DNA of 64,000 nt, taken from the NCBI GenBank assembly GCA_019916065.1, contig CM034240.1, forward strand, positions 40,822,561 through 40,886,560, in the 5' to 3' direction. The position numbers and the translations under genes were made by a program. Each line of letters opens with the position of its first letter. Position 1 is the first letter of the stretch. Shown piece after piece: positions 36,962 to 48,300 of the stretch. This DNA comes from Vitellaria paradoxa. Its lineage: Eukaryota > Streptophyta > Magnoliopsida > Ericales > Sapotaceae. The notes beneath the pieces are model-generated. The model was given only the letters and a program-made list of their open reading frames with translations, did no database searches and had not been told where the DNA came from.

Positions 36962-38410
36962 TCATTCGATAATGGACTGAATAACACCAGCTCCAACAGT
37001 CTTCCCTCCTTCTCTGATAGCGAATCTCATCCCCTGCTCACATGCCACCGGCATTATAAGCTCAACCACCATCTTGACACGGTCACCAGGCATAACCATC
37101 TTTGACTCCTCATCCTTATCATTCATGATAGAGGCCACCCTCCCAGTCACATCGGTGGTCCTCATATAGAACTGAGGCCTATAACCTGCGAAAAATGGCG
37201 AATGCCTCCCACCCTCTTCCTTCTTCAACACATACACAATCGCGGAAAACTTAGTGTGCGGTGTAATAGTCCCGGGCTTTGCCAGAACCATTCCTCTCTG
37301 TATATCAGCCTTCTGCATACCTCTCAACAAAAGTCCTACATTATCCCCAGCCATGGCCTCGTCGAGAATTTTCTGAAACATCTCAACCCCAGTCACAGTA
37401 GTGTTCCGAGTGTCCTTTAAACCCACAATATCAACTGTTTCTCCGACCTTAACTCTACCCCTCTCAACACGGCCAGTGGCGACTGTCCCACGACCCGTAA
37501 TCGAAAACACGTCTTCCACGGCCAAAAGGAATGGAAGTTCAGTTTGTCTTTGTGGAATTGGGATGTAGCTATCAACAGAATCCATTAGCTCATAAATTTT
37601 ATCAACCCATTGGTTCTCACCCCTTTTAATGCTAGGATTCGCCATTAAAGCTTCTAAAGCTAAAAGTGCAGAACCAGAGATAATGGGTACATCATCACCA
37701 GGAAATTCATAAGACGAGAGAAGCTCACGCACCTCCAATTCGACCAATTGAAGCAATTCTTCGTCGTCGACCTGGTCCTGCTTGTTGAGGAAGACGACCA
37801 TGTTGGGAACACCGACCTGTTTGGCGAGAAGGATGTGTTCCTTGGTCTGGGGCATGGGGCCGTCGGCGCCGGAGACGACAAGGATGGCGCCGTCCATCTG
37901 GGCGGCGCCGGTGATCATGTTCTTGACGTAATCGGCGTGGCCGGGACAGTCCACGTGGGCGTAGTGGCGGTTCTCGGTCTCGTACTCGACGGTAGCGGTG
38001 TTAATGGTGATGCCGCGGGCGCGTTCCTCCGGGGCGGCGTCGATTTCGTCGTACTTCTTGGGGGCGCTGTTGCCCATGGCGGCGAGGGCCATGGTGAGGG
38101 CAGCGGTGAGGGTGGTCTTGCCGTGGTCGACGTGGCCGATGGTGCCGATGTTGACATGGGGCTTCTTCCGCTCGAACTTGCCCCTGGCGGCCCGGACGGT
38201 TAGGGAGCGGCGGAGCCTGTTGGGGACGGCGGCGGTGGAGGGATTGAGAAAAATGGTAGAAGGATTAGAGATAAAAGAAGCGGAGGAGAAAATTAGCCTG
38301 GTGGGTTTTGGGCGGAGAGCACCATTTGAAGGTGAAATGTTGGAGGCTGTGGTAGGTGGGTATACGAGCTTTGATGAAGCTGTTGCTGTTGCTGCTGCTG
38401 AAATTGCCAT
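36962..38410 (-). CDS. tufA: Elongation factor Tu, chloroplastic (nuclear gene)
   Basis: Intronless, 482 aa, usual for nuclear plastid EF-Tu. The start at [14 protein letters not shown] is chosen because it opens a Ser/Ala/Thr-rich, acid-poor transit peptide of about 73 residues; the frame stays open upstream through a CT-repeat leader. The mature part begins near [20 protein letters not shown]. GTPase motifs are complete: G1 GHVDHGKT (92-99), the switch-I region around RGITINT, G3 DCPGH (154-158), G4 NKQD (209-212) and G5 SGSAL (245-249). EF-Tu domains 2 and 3 follow to GVIQSIIE. It delivers aminoacyl-tRNA to plastid ribosomes. Similarity to bacterial EF-Tu reflects plastid ancestry, not contamination. 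The 5' half is clearly more GC-rich than the 3' half, with a fairly abrupt change near 37745. Confidence 0.97.
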   Translation of the reverse strand: MAISAAATATASSKLVYPPTTASNISPSNGALRPKPTRLIFSSASFISNPSTIFLNPSTAAVPNRLRRSLTVRAARGKFERKKPHVNIGTIGHVDHGKTTLTAALTMALAAMGNSAPKKYDEIDAAPEERARGITINTATVEYETENRHYAHVDCPGHADYVKNMITGAAQMDGAILVVSGADGPMPQTKEHILLAKQVGVPNMVVFLNKQDQVDDEELLQLVELEVRELLSSYEFPGDDVPIISGSALLALEALMANPSIKRGENQWVDKIYELMDSVDSYIPIPQRQTELPFLLAVEDVFSITGRGTVATGRVERGRVKVGETVDIVGLKDTRNTTVTGVEMFQKILDEAMAGDNVGLLLRGMQKADIQRGMVLAKPGTITPHTKFSAIVYVLKKEEGGRHSPFFAGYRPQFYMRTTDVTGRVASIMNDKDEESKMVMPGDRVKMVVELIMPVACEQGMRFAIREGGKTVGAGVIQSIIE

Positions 38411-38429
38411 GGTGCTCTGGACTGCAGAA

Positions 38430-38431
<2 letters not shown>

Positions 38432-38469
<38 letters not shown>
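38432..38469. repeat. (GA)n tract in the EF-Tu 5' leader
   Basis: About 19 GA dinucleotides on +, which is a CT tract in the transcript about 25 bases before the start codon. Such leaders are common in highly expressed plant genes. Confidence 0.8.
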
Positions 38470-38474
<5 letters not shown>

Positions 38475-38560
38475 AAGGGATTGGTGGGTGGACGAGGGGC
38501 TAAAGGGGATGACGGTATCACTGTTATTTCAGCCGAGATAGAAGAGGGCCTCACAAGGAT

Positions 38561-38572
38561 TATAATTTATAT
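38561..38572 (-). promoter_or_regulatory. Likely TATA box of EF-Tu
   Basis: TATAAATTATAA on the minus strand, about 150 bp before the start codon and upstream of the CT-rich leader. Confidence 0.5.
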
Positions 38573-40106
38573 CTATTTCTACCTCAAATACATACATGTA
38601 AAACAATTGCAGCTTTGTTTGCATATTACATTAATAGCAATAAATTACTCCGAGCAAAATTAATATTAAATTTTTCATGTAATTTAAATTTCAGATCAAA
38701 AGTTTAAATTAAAAATTAATAAAATTTATGTGTATTAATTTTTTTTTTACCAATAATTACAACATGAGTTTTAGTCTTTCTTTAATTAATTTTTGATAAG
38801 CACCATAAAAAAATATAAATTATGATGCTTTAATTTAAAAGGTTCAACTTTCTAAAAATCATAATTAGATAAAATTTAAATTGGTAATTTTAATTTGTAT
38901 ATGATCTCTAATATTGAGATATGATAAAATTTAAAATACTCAGATCATTTTGTGAAATTTTAATAAGGTCTAAAAGAGATGAAAAATATTCCCTAAACAT
39001 GGGAAACACGTTTTCTATTTTATAAAAATTTAAAAAAAATCAAACGAACTAAAAGAAAGTAACTTTTTTTTTTTATTTTTATTTCCTTAAAATATGATAT
39101 CTTTTTGGATATATCTATTACATATATTGTCAATTCAGAAAACATTTTACTTGCGGGTCGGAATACGAAGCGTGTGAGACGAATTTGAGGTCTGAATAAA
39201 GTGAGTACGAGTACGAGGGTAAAACTAATTATATATTTAGTATGTGTGAACAATGAATTTAAAAGTAAGAATTGTGCACACTTGATAGGGTAAAATGAAT
39301 AATAAAATCAAATGAGAATATATGTAATAACGATATTATCATTATAAAGAAAGAAAAAACATTATACTAAATAACAAAAACTAGAATAATTTTATAAATA
39401 CTTTTACTTATTTTTTCAGAACTAACGAGAGACTCGTTGTAACTAAGATAAAAATGTTGTGTATATAGTGTAAATATCTAAAATTAGTGCTAATTGCCAT
39501 TCCTTTTTTTTTTTTTTAATATCCATACTATTACATAAAGAAAATATTAAAGGTATTAGTGAAACTTAAACGTTAATAAAATTTAATTTTGGTGAATTTT
39601 TTTTTAATTTTATTAAATATCTCTTAACCTTCAACTATATTTAAATTTTAAATTAAATAATTTTTAAAGCATCTTAATTAAATTATTTTATAAATTCTAA
39701 ATTTTTAACTACCATATTATTTTATTTTTATAATCTTAATTAAATTACATAAATAAAATAATAATTACACAGACTGTAAGATGGATAAAATAAGGTAATC
39801 TCTAAGATTAGTTTGAATGGCTCATGAATATGTTTTTAATAATAACAACACAGTTCGACTCTTCACTCATGAAATAGCATATATCTTTCTAATTTATTCA
39901 TTAACTACATAATTTATTAGTTAATTAATTAATAAGTGCAATAAATCGACGGGAGTTCGGATTCCAATTCGGCCACCGTCACTTGCAGTGTCAATTAAAT
40001 TTTCATCCATCAGTCCCTGAAAACTCATTCACGGACGACCTCACAATGTGATAACAACTAATAAAAAAATTTGCGTCTCAAGACTTGAGGGAGAACAAGA
40101 CCGGGG
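38573..40106. other. AT-rich intergenic sequence upstream of EF-Tu
   Basis: No gene or clear mobile element recognised. Long A/T runs near 39065-39080 and 39505-39520. Confidence 0.5.
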
Positions 40107-40187
40107 ATACGTCCGGTGCACCGAGGACCATTAGATCAAACAGTAACACTCCCCCACGGTTTGATCCAACAGTTCTCGATACACCGG
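40107..40187. repeat. Imperfect hairpin of about 80 bp
   Basis: GTCCGGTGCACCGAGGACCA...AGATCAAAC on the left pairs imperfectly with GTTTGATCC...AGTTCTCGATACACCGGAC on the right, around a loop containing ACTCCCCCACG. It is more GC-rich than its surroundings and may be a small foldback element. Confidence 0.5.
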
Positions 40188-40426
40188 ACCTACCCCAACC
40201 CAGGAGAAGAAAGTGAGCCCCCATTTGTGCCACATATTAGCTTCAGGTACCCTAATTCCCAAAATGATGTTCACTCTACATTGACATATGTGGAACTAAT
40301 TATTGTCAAAATTAGACTTACTAGGCTAGGATGAAACAAAAAATAAATTTTTTTTTTGATAGTTAGCTACTAATTAATTATTAAAAAATTAATTTTTTTT
40401 TATATTGGAGAAAAAATTAACTTTTT

Positions 40427-41034
40427 AGGTTTTGTTTGACAGAATTTTCAACTTTTAATTTTTAGCTTTTGTTTTATGTTTTTGAAAACTAAATATGAAA
40501 ATTAGTTTGGTAGATTTATCTTGAAAAAATTATCTTCCAAATTTTTTAAAATTATGGAGTTTTTATTTTCCTCCACCACTACTACCAAATACAATCATCA
40601 CTCACCTCCACCTGCCACTCCCTTTGATTATCGCTGTCACCACCTATCACTCACCCACCTTCAACCACCACCGCCCACAGCCATTCGACAACCACCACCC
40701 ACCTCCGACCACACTATCACCATTAGTCACCCTCCTTTGCTGCCGACTACCACTCACTTTTAGCCTTAACTACGAACTGTCACTAGCCACCATCTTCGCC
40801 ACCCATCTCTGGCCGTTACTGCTTGCTATTGCCACTCATCTTCGACTACATCATCGTTGCTAACCATCCTCCCAACATTATAACTATCAATTAATAATTA
40901 TTTCTACTGAACACGTTTTTAAATTTTTATTTTTTTTCTACTATGAAAGTAAAAATTAAAAACCAAAAATTGTAAATAAAAACTAAAAATGAAATACAAA
41001 AACTAAAAATTGACAATTTTATCAAACGATCCCT
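40427..41034. mobile_element. MITE-like element with CAC-rich interior
   Basis: The left end (GTTTTGTTTGACAGAATTTT, then CTTTTAATTTTTAGCTTTTG) and right end (AAAAACTAAAAATTGACAAT, then TTATCAAACGATCC) are imperfect inverted repeats. The 300-bp interior is rich in CCACCAC / CACTCACC, unlike the AT-rich ends. Thr/Pro/His-rich frames over it arise from this composition. Confidence 0.5.
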
Positions 41035-41619
41035 TAATAGCTAATTTTTTAACTCTGTTAATTTGACATATTTGCTCTTAATAGTTTAAAAAAAGTTTCA
41101 AATATAAGAAAATAAATTTGACCATTTTAGAAAAAGTCAAACAATGGAATAAACGAAAATTGATCATTTATTAACAAAGTTTAACTTCTATTTGATTAAA
41201 CATACGAAAATTGTACAAATTATAAGTTTTTCTTTTTCTTTTAATTTTCATTTCCTTTTACAAATTCATATTTCAAAAACTGGATAAGGGTGCAAAATGA
41301 AATTTCCTTGCATGGAATGGAAATCATGCCTACACAACCGAACCAATTTTAACAGTCTCAGGTCATTTGCCCTACAACTAAATTAGGGGACAGTAATCAG
41401 GAATAACAGTAAGGATGATCATTTGTTTGGACACAACTTCTACAAGCAGTCGTGTGTGGAAGCGAATAGATCCTCAATGCAACCTATGTATTGTTTGTCT
41501 TATATCTAACTGAATTAAAAGCGAACAAAGAAAATTTTAACAGCAACGGCAGAAGAGAAAACAGAAAAAAGTTGAAACCAATCAATAGATTCAGCCCTCG
41601 TTGTTGAATCAGATGAATT

Positions 41620-42029
41620 GAAATCAATAAAAGAACATGCTACAATGGTGGTTAGTCAATCCGGTCAATACCTTCACTTTCACTACCAAAACAAATCCAC
41701 TAAATTGAAAAAAAAATAATAATAATAATAAAATAATCTCAGCTGGCACAACTTCAAGGCAATTAGCCTTTCTTGTTGCTAATACATGGACCATGAACCA
41801 TATGTACAAATGTACACCAAATAAAAAATTAATAAGTCGATTCAAGTAATCGACCATAGAAAAACATATAAACGTATTAAATTTGTATGTCGATGACACC
41901 TGAAACATTAAAAACTTGCATCAGTATCGATGACTTACTGAGACTTCCATCGGGCATTGTCAGAATGTATATGTTACCCGTGACATGAGACCAATGATTC
42001 ACCTCAGCAGCATCCTGTAAACATCTACT
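41620..42029 (-). other. Probable 3' untranslated exons of the WNK gene
   Basis: On the minus strand a good acceptor (TTTTCCCACAG) and donor (CTCAGTAAGT) bound a 91-bp exon at 41939-42029. A second acceptor (AATGTTTCAG) opens a last exon at 41899. A matching donor, CAAAT|GTAAGT, sits at the last codons of the long WNK exon. Splicing there would replace the final Met-stop by about ten other residues; otherwise these are 3' UTR exons. The left edge is approximate. Confidence 0.5.
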
Positions 42030-42375
42030 CTGTGGGAAAAGAAACATTGTGCTGGGTCCTTCAAAAGTGATTCTCCAGGGCAGATTCTAACAAGCATAAA
42101 TTTTTTCTATCTAGCTATAACTTAAACCATGTTGTCTTCCAAAATAACGGCAATACCATTCCAGATTTGGTGTTCTGCTTACACAGCATTCAAATTCTCT
42201 CTAGAGATCGATCTGAATATACAATTTTTAGCCAGACTCCTGCTTTCTGCTTTTATTTGAACTTTCTGGAATAACTTCAAAATTTTCCGAGCCAATAGGA
42301 TGATTACCACAATCACATGGTTATCCAAGTTATGTTCAACGGTAGAGTTGCAAAGCAAACCCTGGATGGCAAAAC

Positions 42376-45300
42376 TTACATTTGTGAAAAGGGCACTTTG
42401 TCAGCAGAATTCCCAGTAGTGCAGTACGTCTGGCGGCATACTTTGTAGTCCAAAGTCTTTGGGTTGCAAATGTTTAATACTTTGCCACGGGTTTTGGGAG
42501 GAAGTTCCTTCAAGAGATCTGACACAGCCAATTCATGCTTCCGTTTCAGTTCATCTAGCTCCTTTTGCTGCTCAACCAACAGATCCTCAAGTTTCTCCAC
42601 AGTGATTCTGACATCATCCGAGACTATATCATTTAATGTTTCCTTGTTCTTACCCAACAGACGAGGTCCATCGCTGGAATGAACATCTGCAGAACTGCTA
42701 TTTTCATCAAACTGCGAATTGGTGGGCACAGCAGCTTCTTTCTCTTTCACATTATCATCAACTATGTGCACAGCCTCCAGCTGTTTGAGTGAAGCATCAT
42801 TTGAATCTCCATTAAGGCTACCAGGACATTGTTCATCTTCTTCATTCCAGCAATCTCCAGGGGTTGGTGAATCCTCCAAAGGCAAATTCGAAGTGCCAAG
42901 TTTATCTGGAGAGTTTCCATCAACCGTTTTGGGTAAATCTGACCAGTACCTCTTACCTGAAGGCAACCGCTCCAGCAAAAGATTACCAGGAGAAAGGGGA
43001 GACTCATTTGTTGAAGGAAAAGCATCACCCTTTTCAGATGCAGAGCTTTCAGGTATTGCAATTTCACTACTGACATCACCAGAAGGTTCTTTGGATGCCC
43101 AACCCGGAATATAAATGCGAATTTCTGAATCAATCATAGCAGCAATAGTCGATACATCTTGATCTGTCAGGTCCAGCTGCTCGACCATTTCACTGGCAAC
43201 AGCAAGTGCCGTATCAACCTCAATATCAAATGGGAAGTGGATATTCCGAATTTTACCTGGGCCCATGTAGAAATTTTAAAAACAAAATTTATGAATGCTA
43301 ATAAACAGATCATTATTTTTCGAATAAAAAGTAAACTGGAATGAAACAGAAATAAAAGATAACCTGTGGAATCTGCTATTCTTAGCTTCAAATATACAGT
43401 GTTCAGGTCTTTCCTTTGACCCTGTACCATGAAGTCTCGACTTCCCTCAGGTGTGGGATCCTTCAAATCTGTCAACTTCTTGTATCAAAATCTAGGGAAA
43501 AACAACAAAAAGACACTAACTTCAAGCAAAACTTGAAATTTTACCTGTAGTACTAGGATTGGAAAATAGAGGTCGGCCTATTATTTCATTATCTTCATCA
43601 GATTGGAGAAAAGGATCCATTAGAAGTTCCTTTGCAGGCAACCGGTCAGCGACTTTTGCAATACATTTTTCTATAAACGCTGCAACTCCAGGATCCTTTA
43701 CTTTTGCCAAGGATGCTGGCTTGATCCCCTTTAAAGAAAAATAATAGGATAATTAAAAAGGCACTCTACTAATTCGGGTGATATCTTGTCAACAACATTT
43801 TAATACCAATCCACACCCCAAAATATTTGCTCCGACTGTGTGATGTTAGCAGCACTGTTTTATGTTTAACAAGAATGAGCTAAAAAGGAGGAAGGAGAAA
43901 GGATTACTATTTTTTGGATAAGTAAATGAGATATTTGTTGAAAAGCGCCAAGGGGCGAAACTCATGTACACCTGGTGTAAACAAGATTAAATCTCAACAA
44001 TTGCAGATAAACCTCCTAAAAATTCAACAAAAGACTCTAAATAAAAACTAATAGACTCCCTAACCCAAAGAAATAAAGAAGCCAACACCCTTCCTTTCAA
44101 GACATACACCCAGCATCCACACCCCTCAAAAACCCTCTTATTCCTCTCTTTCCAAATACATCACATCAAACATAGAGGTGTTATCTACCAAGCCTTCCTA
44201 TCCCCATTACTTGGTTAACCTCTACCCAGGATGCCAAAAAGATCCTTCAATGTTTCACGCAAGACGGAAAGCAAGAAAGATAAATTCTTCGAGAGAAGAA
44301 GATCCCAAGAGGGAAGAGAGCCCCAGAAAGGAGATAGAATGGGTAGAAAAGCAAGAAGGGAAGGAGAAGAGAAGTGGAGAGAGACAACGGGAAATTTGTT
44401 TAATTCATTCAAATCTGATATTGATCATACAATGCATAACCTTAAATAGACTGCCAAGGTCTTAAACAATAAACGTTTGAAACTCTTAGAATTTCCAAAA
44501 AATACTAAACCTTCCAAATTCAAATCATGAGAATATCAAAAGGCAAAATACTCATTCCAATTTCCCATCATTTGAACAAAAATTTAACAAATTACTCTTT
44601 CCAATCCCCATCATTCTCCCCAACTTCAAAAAACTCATCTCTAGCAAGTTAGAGGGTCTGCTATCTTGTGTCAATATAAAAGAAGCGTGAACCATTCAAA
44701 TGCATCATCCTGCAATGTACCATGCAATCATAGTGGGGAGACATAGATACCACAATATAATCTGTCGTGATAATAGGAGACTGCAAGGATCCTCGACAAG
44801 GTGACAAAAGCTCCGCATTGAAAGTTGCGTTAATACTCACATCACATGGCAATATAGAAATTGGATGTAGGGCCTCCAATATCAATGGCAAATGCAGGCA
44901 AGTGTATGTTTCATCAGAATGAACATCTTAATAGAATCCAACTGACATTGTATAAAGAGTGAAATTTGAGGAGCGAGTAAGATTGGACGGAACAAACTCC
45001 CAAAGTGCCCAAAAATAATGAGCATTGATGCCTGAACGAGACACTATTGAAGGCGAAACAAGCTTCATAACAATAGTTTTAAAGAACACAAGGACAGTAG
45101 CTAGTAAAAATTTCCAAGATACAAAATTCCTATGTAAGATTCTTGTCAAGAACAATCGATATTTTGGCTTAAATGACCTATGTAAGATGGTACACAATGT
45201 AATTTTGGCAATCATTAGGCAAAAGTTTTCCAGAATTGAAGTCAAACATGGGAAACATTGAACGAGTATCTTGACCGTAAGTTTTGATCCATAGATGGTG

Positions 45301-48300
45301 AAGGTGGATTAATGGCTAAACCAGAGGCAAAAGAATATTGCCTTGGGGGTTTTGACTCAATTTGAATCTCAATTGTGCCCAAGTAATGCGCAACGTGTAG
45401 GGTTGGGGAAACTTATAATTTTCAAGAACACAAGGCACCACGGATTCAATGCAACTCTCAGGGGTAACATCAATCTCAGTTTTGGGTTGAGAAACCATGG
45501 GTACATCAACTTTTAAAATCTACACACACAGCTTCAATCAAACTAGCAATCTCACGATGAAATTGATTGTTCTCATAAATGAGTGAGGCCAACTTGTCCT
45601 TGATGGTAGACAATTTAGAATCCAAGGAAGATGTCAGTTAAGGCAACTCTCAACCACAGTAGCATAATTCATTTTGTCTTTCAGTTTCCAAAATCTATGT
45701 TACACCTCAATTAAGTAATTATAAATTTATAAGAGCATGAAGCTTTTGTTCTGGATACCATAGAAGAAGAGGTCGATTGCAAAATACTCATCTCTCAAGC
45801 CAGACCATCTCGTATAGGTTTTGAATTGAGAGAAATTGTCAATAACAAACAAATTGCCCTGTTAAAAAGATGTCAATTTTGAATAACTCATCTCTAAAAT
45901 TTCTAGGAACAAATTTATTGCTCAACAGTTGCTCCATCTCAACCCATAAGGTGACAAGTGGCTCACCTAACCATTCTCAGTCTTGCTTAACTATTCGCCA
46001 ATAGGACAAGATAGAACCATCTGAATTTTCTTTTGGCTCGTGTATGCACTGACCATCTGAATAGCCATAATAGTTGACAAAATCATTCATTTTTTTTGAT
46101 ACGAAGGAAACCTCTCGCCGGTAAACCGTCGCGAGTAAAATCTCCGGGCAAGCGCACCACCCCGCAAGACACGGCCACCGATAAGACCGAGCGCCCAGGA
46201 AGGGATTTGAACCCGAGACGTGGGAAGCATGCCCACTCTCCAAGTCGGCCCCTGCTCCACTGAGCTAACCCGTGCGGGTAGTTGACAAAATCATTCATGG
46301 CACCTAGTCAAATAAAAAAAACCAAGAGGATTTGTAACATCACCAATGTAGGGAGGATCTTTGATTTGATCTTGACGCCTTGATTGAGAACTTGACCTAC
46401 AAATCCAATAAGATGGGGTTTCAACATTGTAATGGCTCACATTTTTTTTCCCAGCAAACTAATCAGAAAGATTTTTCTTTTTTCCTTTTTTTCTTTACTT
46501 CACCAGAAAGATCGTCAGAGGATCATCGGAGCTCGCTGGAAGTTGCCGAAAGGTATTGGTCAAATCGCCAAAAGAAGACGAGTACGGTGGTGGTGTTGGT
46601 CAGTCCCTCAGTAGAACAGAAACAAGGCTATCAATAAAGGGCAGTGGCATCATTTGGTTTTTCTCTGCAAATTCCAAGTGCCAATACCATTGTTTGTCAT
46701 TGGCAAGAGGTGAGGGGTCTCACCTGTAGCCAGCGAAAGTGTTGGGACAGTGGGTTATTGTTTCTGATGATAGCAGTGCTGAATCAAAATTGTGGGGGTT
46801 TTACGAAAGATCAAAGGTTCCATACTGGTTGGTGAACTTTAAACAATCATATAGCAGGGATACTTTTATAATCGTGTCTTCAAATGCTAAACAGTGAGTG
46901 ATTTACGATTCTTTGCTCTCGTACCAATTTAATGCAGGACAAGAAGTGAGAAAGATAAATTCTTTGAGAAAAGAAGAAGATGGGGAGAGAGAGAGAGAGA
47001 GAGAGAATGGGTATAAAAGAAGGAAAGAGGAGAGGAGAGAGACAACGGGAAATTTATTTAATTTGTTTCAAATTTGATCTCTCCATACAATACATAACCT
47101 TAAATAGATTACCCAAGAAACCCAAGGATCTTAGACATGAAAATCTAAAACTACTAGAATTTCCAAAAGACCAGAATACTAAAAGACTACCTTCTAAATT
47201 CAAATCATTAGAATATCAAAAGACAAAATACTATTCCAATTTCCCATCATTTTGATAAAAAATTGACCAATTAATCTTTCCAATTCCCCGTCACTGTTCT
47301 TGGCACTACCCATTCCACACCAAACAATGCAAAGATTCCACTCTATACTTCCCTAGCAAAAGGACAATCATGCAACAGATGGTTCACAATCACTCAATCC
47401 CTCTTGCACATGTAAAACCAATCAATAATAAATTGGAAGAGATCTACTTTCTCCTCTGGATTTTACTGTGGTTATGGAAGTGCTCAGATGCATGATTGTT
47501 AGGATGGTGGAATGAGGTTATTTGAGAGGTTTCAAAATTGGAAGAGATAGTATCATAGCAAAGATCTGAAAATCTCTTTTTTTCTTTCAGTCCTTGTGTC
47601 TATATCAAGAAATCCTAGTAATATGGTCCTTGTGTCTATATTAAGGATCCTAATCATCTCTTTCTTTCATATATCCATAATCATCATCGTTTTTCAGCAA
47701 CCATCACCATCGTCTCTAGCATAGTCGTCGTATCTAAAATCATCATTGTCACTCCAGCAATCTATTGCCAATGAGCCATCACCGCAAAGCAATGCAGGAC
47801 ACACCAGTGGTGATCATGCTGCCAACTCAACCACACCAGACCTCTTGCCTGCAAGATTGGTAGGCTAAATTGGTGGGTCCCCCCCCCCATATTACATAAG
47901 CAGCGATTTACTACAGGAAGAGGGGCTTCTAATGCTATGGAAACTGAACGGCAGCAATAGTTTCTCTGTTTCGTCTTTCTATGAATTTTTGGTAAAGAAT
48001 GGAGAGCCCTTTTTTTCAATGGAATGGAATTTGGAAGACTAGAGCACCTTTAAAGGTTGAATTTCTGCTTGGACAGTAGCAAAAGAAGGTTATGTTGACA
48101 AAAGAGGAAAGTTCTACTTGTATAATAAATGGTACACCAAACTCAAAATTCAATTGAATAAAACCAATATTGACAAAATCAAATTTGTTATTTTCGTTTC
48201 ACCAATGTCAAAACTCCAAGCAGAATCAGCTTTTTGCTAACAGGAAAATGACAAAGTCAGAGATTAACCAATGAAAGGACTGAGTTTATAACTTAATGGC

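Larger units (their letters stand above)
44258..47293 (-). mobile_element. LTR retrotransposon, decayed, about 3 kb
   Basis: Two direct repeats of about 360 bp (44258-44613 and 46933-47293) differ mostly by transitions and small indels. On the minus strand they start TGA(C/T)GGGGA. Next to the right (5') LTR is a primer site, TGGTACGAGAGC (46915-46926 on +), differing by two bases from the initiator tRNA-Met type. Next to the left (3') LTR is the polypurine tract GAAGTTGGGGAGAA (44614-44627). Minus-strand sequence at about 45750-45950 resembles Ty3/gypsy gag ([20 protein letters not shown]) but has stops. No pol gene is seen. No target duplication is evident; the element sits inside a LINE reading frame. 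Confidence 0.8.

Noticed and set aside
36962..38410. EF-Tu as possible bacterial contamination or a plastid DNA insertion
   Set aside because: It has a transit peptide, CT-rich leader and TATA box, and the surrounding DNA is clearly plant nuclear. Nuclear genes for plastid EF-Tu are normal in flowering plants.
37748..38663. Long plus-strand open frames (151 and 221 codons) antisense to EF-Tu
   Set aside because: They arise from the GC-rich codon bias of the real minus-strand gene; composition (Gly/Val/Ala/Arg-rich) matches no protein family.
40521..40863. Thr/Pro/His-rich frames of 79-80 codons on plus
   Set aside because: They come from the CAC/CCA bias inside a foldback element, and two frames give equally open translations.
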